In this document: positions 5,694-5,903 of the stretch, one piece after another
Layout: the number at the start of each line of letters is the position of its first letter
Numbering within the stretch: position 1 is the first letter of the stretch
Assembly (NCBI GenBank): GCA_041628815.1
Contig: JBFKOL010000282.1
Location: 1-5,903, forward strand
Origin: JBFKOL01 sp041628815
GTDB taxonomy: Bacteria > Bacteroidota > Bacteroidia > Chitinophagales > Saprospiraceae
Reading direction: 5' to 3'
DNA length: 5,903 nucleotides
The notes under the pieces: generated by a model
Told to the model about the DNA's origin: nothing
What the model saw: only the letters and a program-made list of their open reading frames with translations
Databases searched by the model: none
Program-made: the position numbers and the translations under genes

Positions 5694-5903
5694 TCAACGA
5701 ATGGTATAATCGATCAAGTCCCATAACTCGGTCCTTGCGATTGCCCTGGTTTCCCGCGTTTTCATCATAATATCACTGAATTCCTCGCCTGGATGTATGT
5801 TTCCAAAAGATTCGGAAAAATCCAGATTAAAAATGGTAGAAAAATCGGAGAAGGTATTCAGCGTAAGGTATTGGTAATCTCGACCAGCCCCTCTAGGGAA
5901 AAG
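5694..5903 (-). CDS. unrecognised protein, C-terminal 69 residues only (cut by the right edge)
   Basis: The frame is open from the right edge to TGA at 5694-5696 and has no convincing start in the window, so this is the 3' end of a gene that begins outside. The 69 residues have the composition of a real soluble protein. An aromatic first part (GRDYQYLTLNTFSDF) is followed by HPGEEFSDIMMKTRE and a charged, probably helical end, ARTELWDLIDYTIR. From memory the YQYLTLNTF pattern recalls secreted hypothetical proteins of Bacteroidota with repeats of the 'YnyvTvn.f' kind, but I cannot assign a family and give no function. It lies upstream of iorA on the same strand with a 359-base gap, so common transcription is unlikely. 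Confidence 0.7.
   Translation of the reverse strand, partial: LFPRGAGRDYQYLTLNTFSDFSTIFNLDFSESFGNIHPGEEFSDIMMKTRETRAIARTELWDLIDYTIR

Overview
The window looks like an ordinary chromosomal stretch of a Bacteroidota bacterium. The reasons are the lack of Shine-Dalgarno sequences before the starts, one perfect TAnnTTTG promoter box of the Bacteroidota type, an FG-GAP/PQQ-like propeller lipoprotein of a kind common in that phylum, and a two-subunit IorAB-type molybdenum hydroxylase with a Tat lipoprotein large subunit. The exact family (perhaps Saprospiria or a relative) is a guess. I see no mobile element, CRISPR array, tRNA or rRNA.

Layout from left to right. (1) Bases 1-908, plus strand: the C-terminal catalytic (alpha) part of an iron-sulfur L-serine dehydratase, cut by the left edge. 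It carries the three cluster cysteines and a terminal cysteine. (2) A 49-base gap between convergent genes with one weak hairpin. (3) Bases 958-2427, minus strand: a propeller lipoprotein gene split by one in-frame TGA at 1888-1890. Both halves are in the same frame, so this is one gene with a nonsense codon (or a base-call error), not two genes. (4) Bases 2571-4817 and 4879-5334, minus strand: iorB-like and iorA-like genes, a two-gene operon transcribed iorA then iorB, for a molybdenum hydroxylase probably exported by Tat and lipid-anchored. (5) Bases 5335-5693: an AT-rich non-coding stretch that should hold the iorAB promoter; it contains a few inverted repeats. (6) Bases 5694-5903, minus strand: the last 69 codons of an unrecognised gene cut by the right edge. 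It is open all the way to the edge but has no start in the window.

How they work together: IorA (two [2Fe-2S] clusters) and IorB (molybdenum cofactor) should form one enzyme that hydroxylates an N-heterocycle or oxidises an aldehyde-like substrate and passes electrons through the Fe-S clusters to an acceptor not encoded here. The propeller gene lies downstream on the same strand, but it has a 143-base gap and a possible promoter of its own, so a functional link is not shown. The serine dehydratase is a separate catabolic gene. I found no convincing new system. The items most worth a second look are the TGA-interrupted propeller gene, the Tat-plus-lipobox leader of IorB, the C-terminal cysteine of the serine dehydratase, and the unrecognised gene at the right edge.
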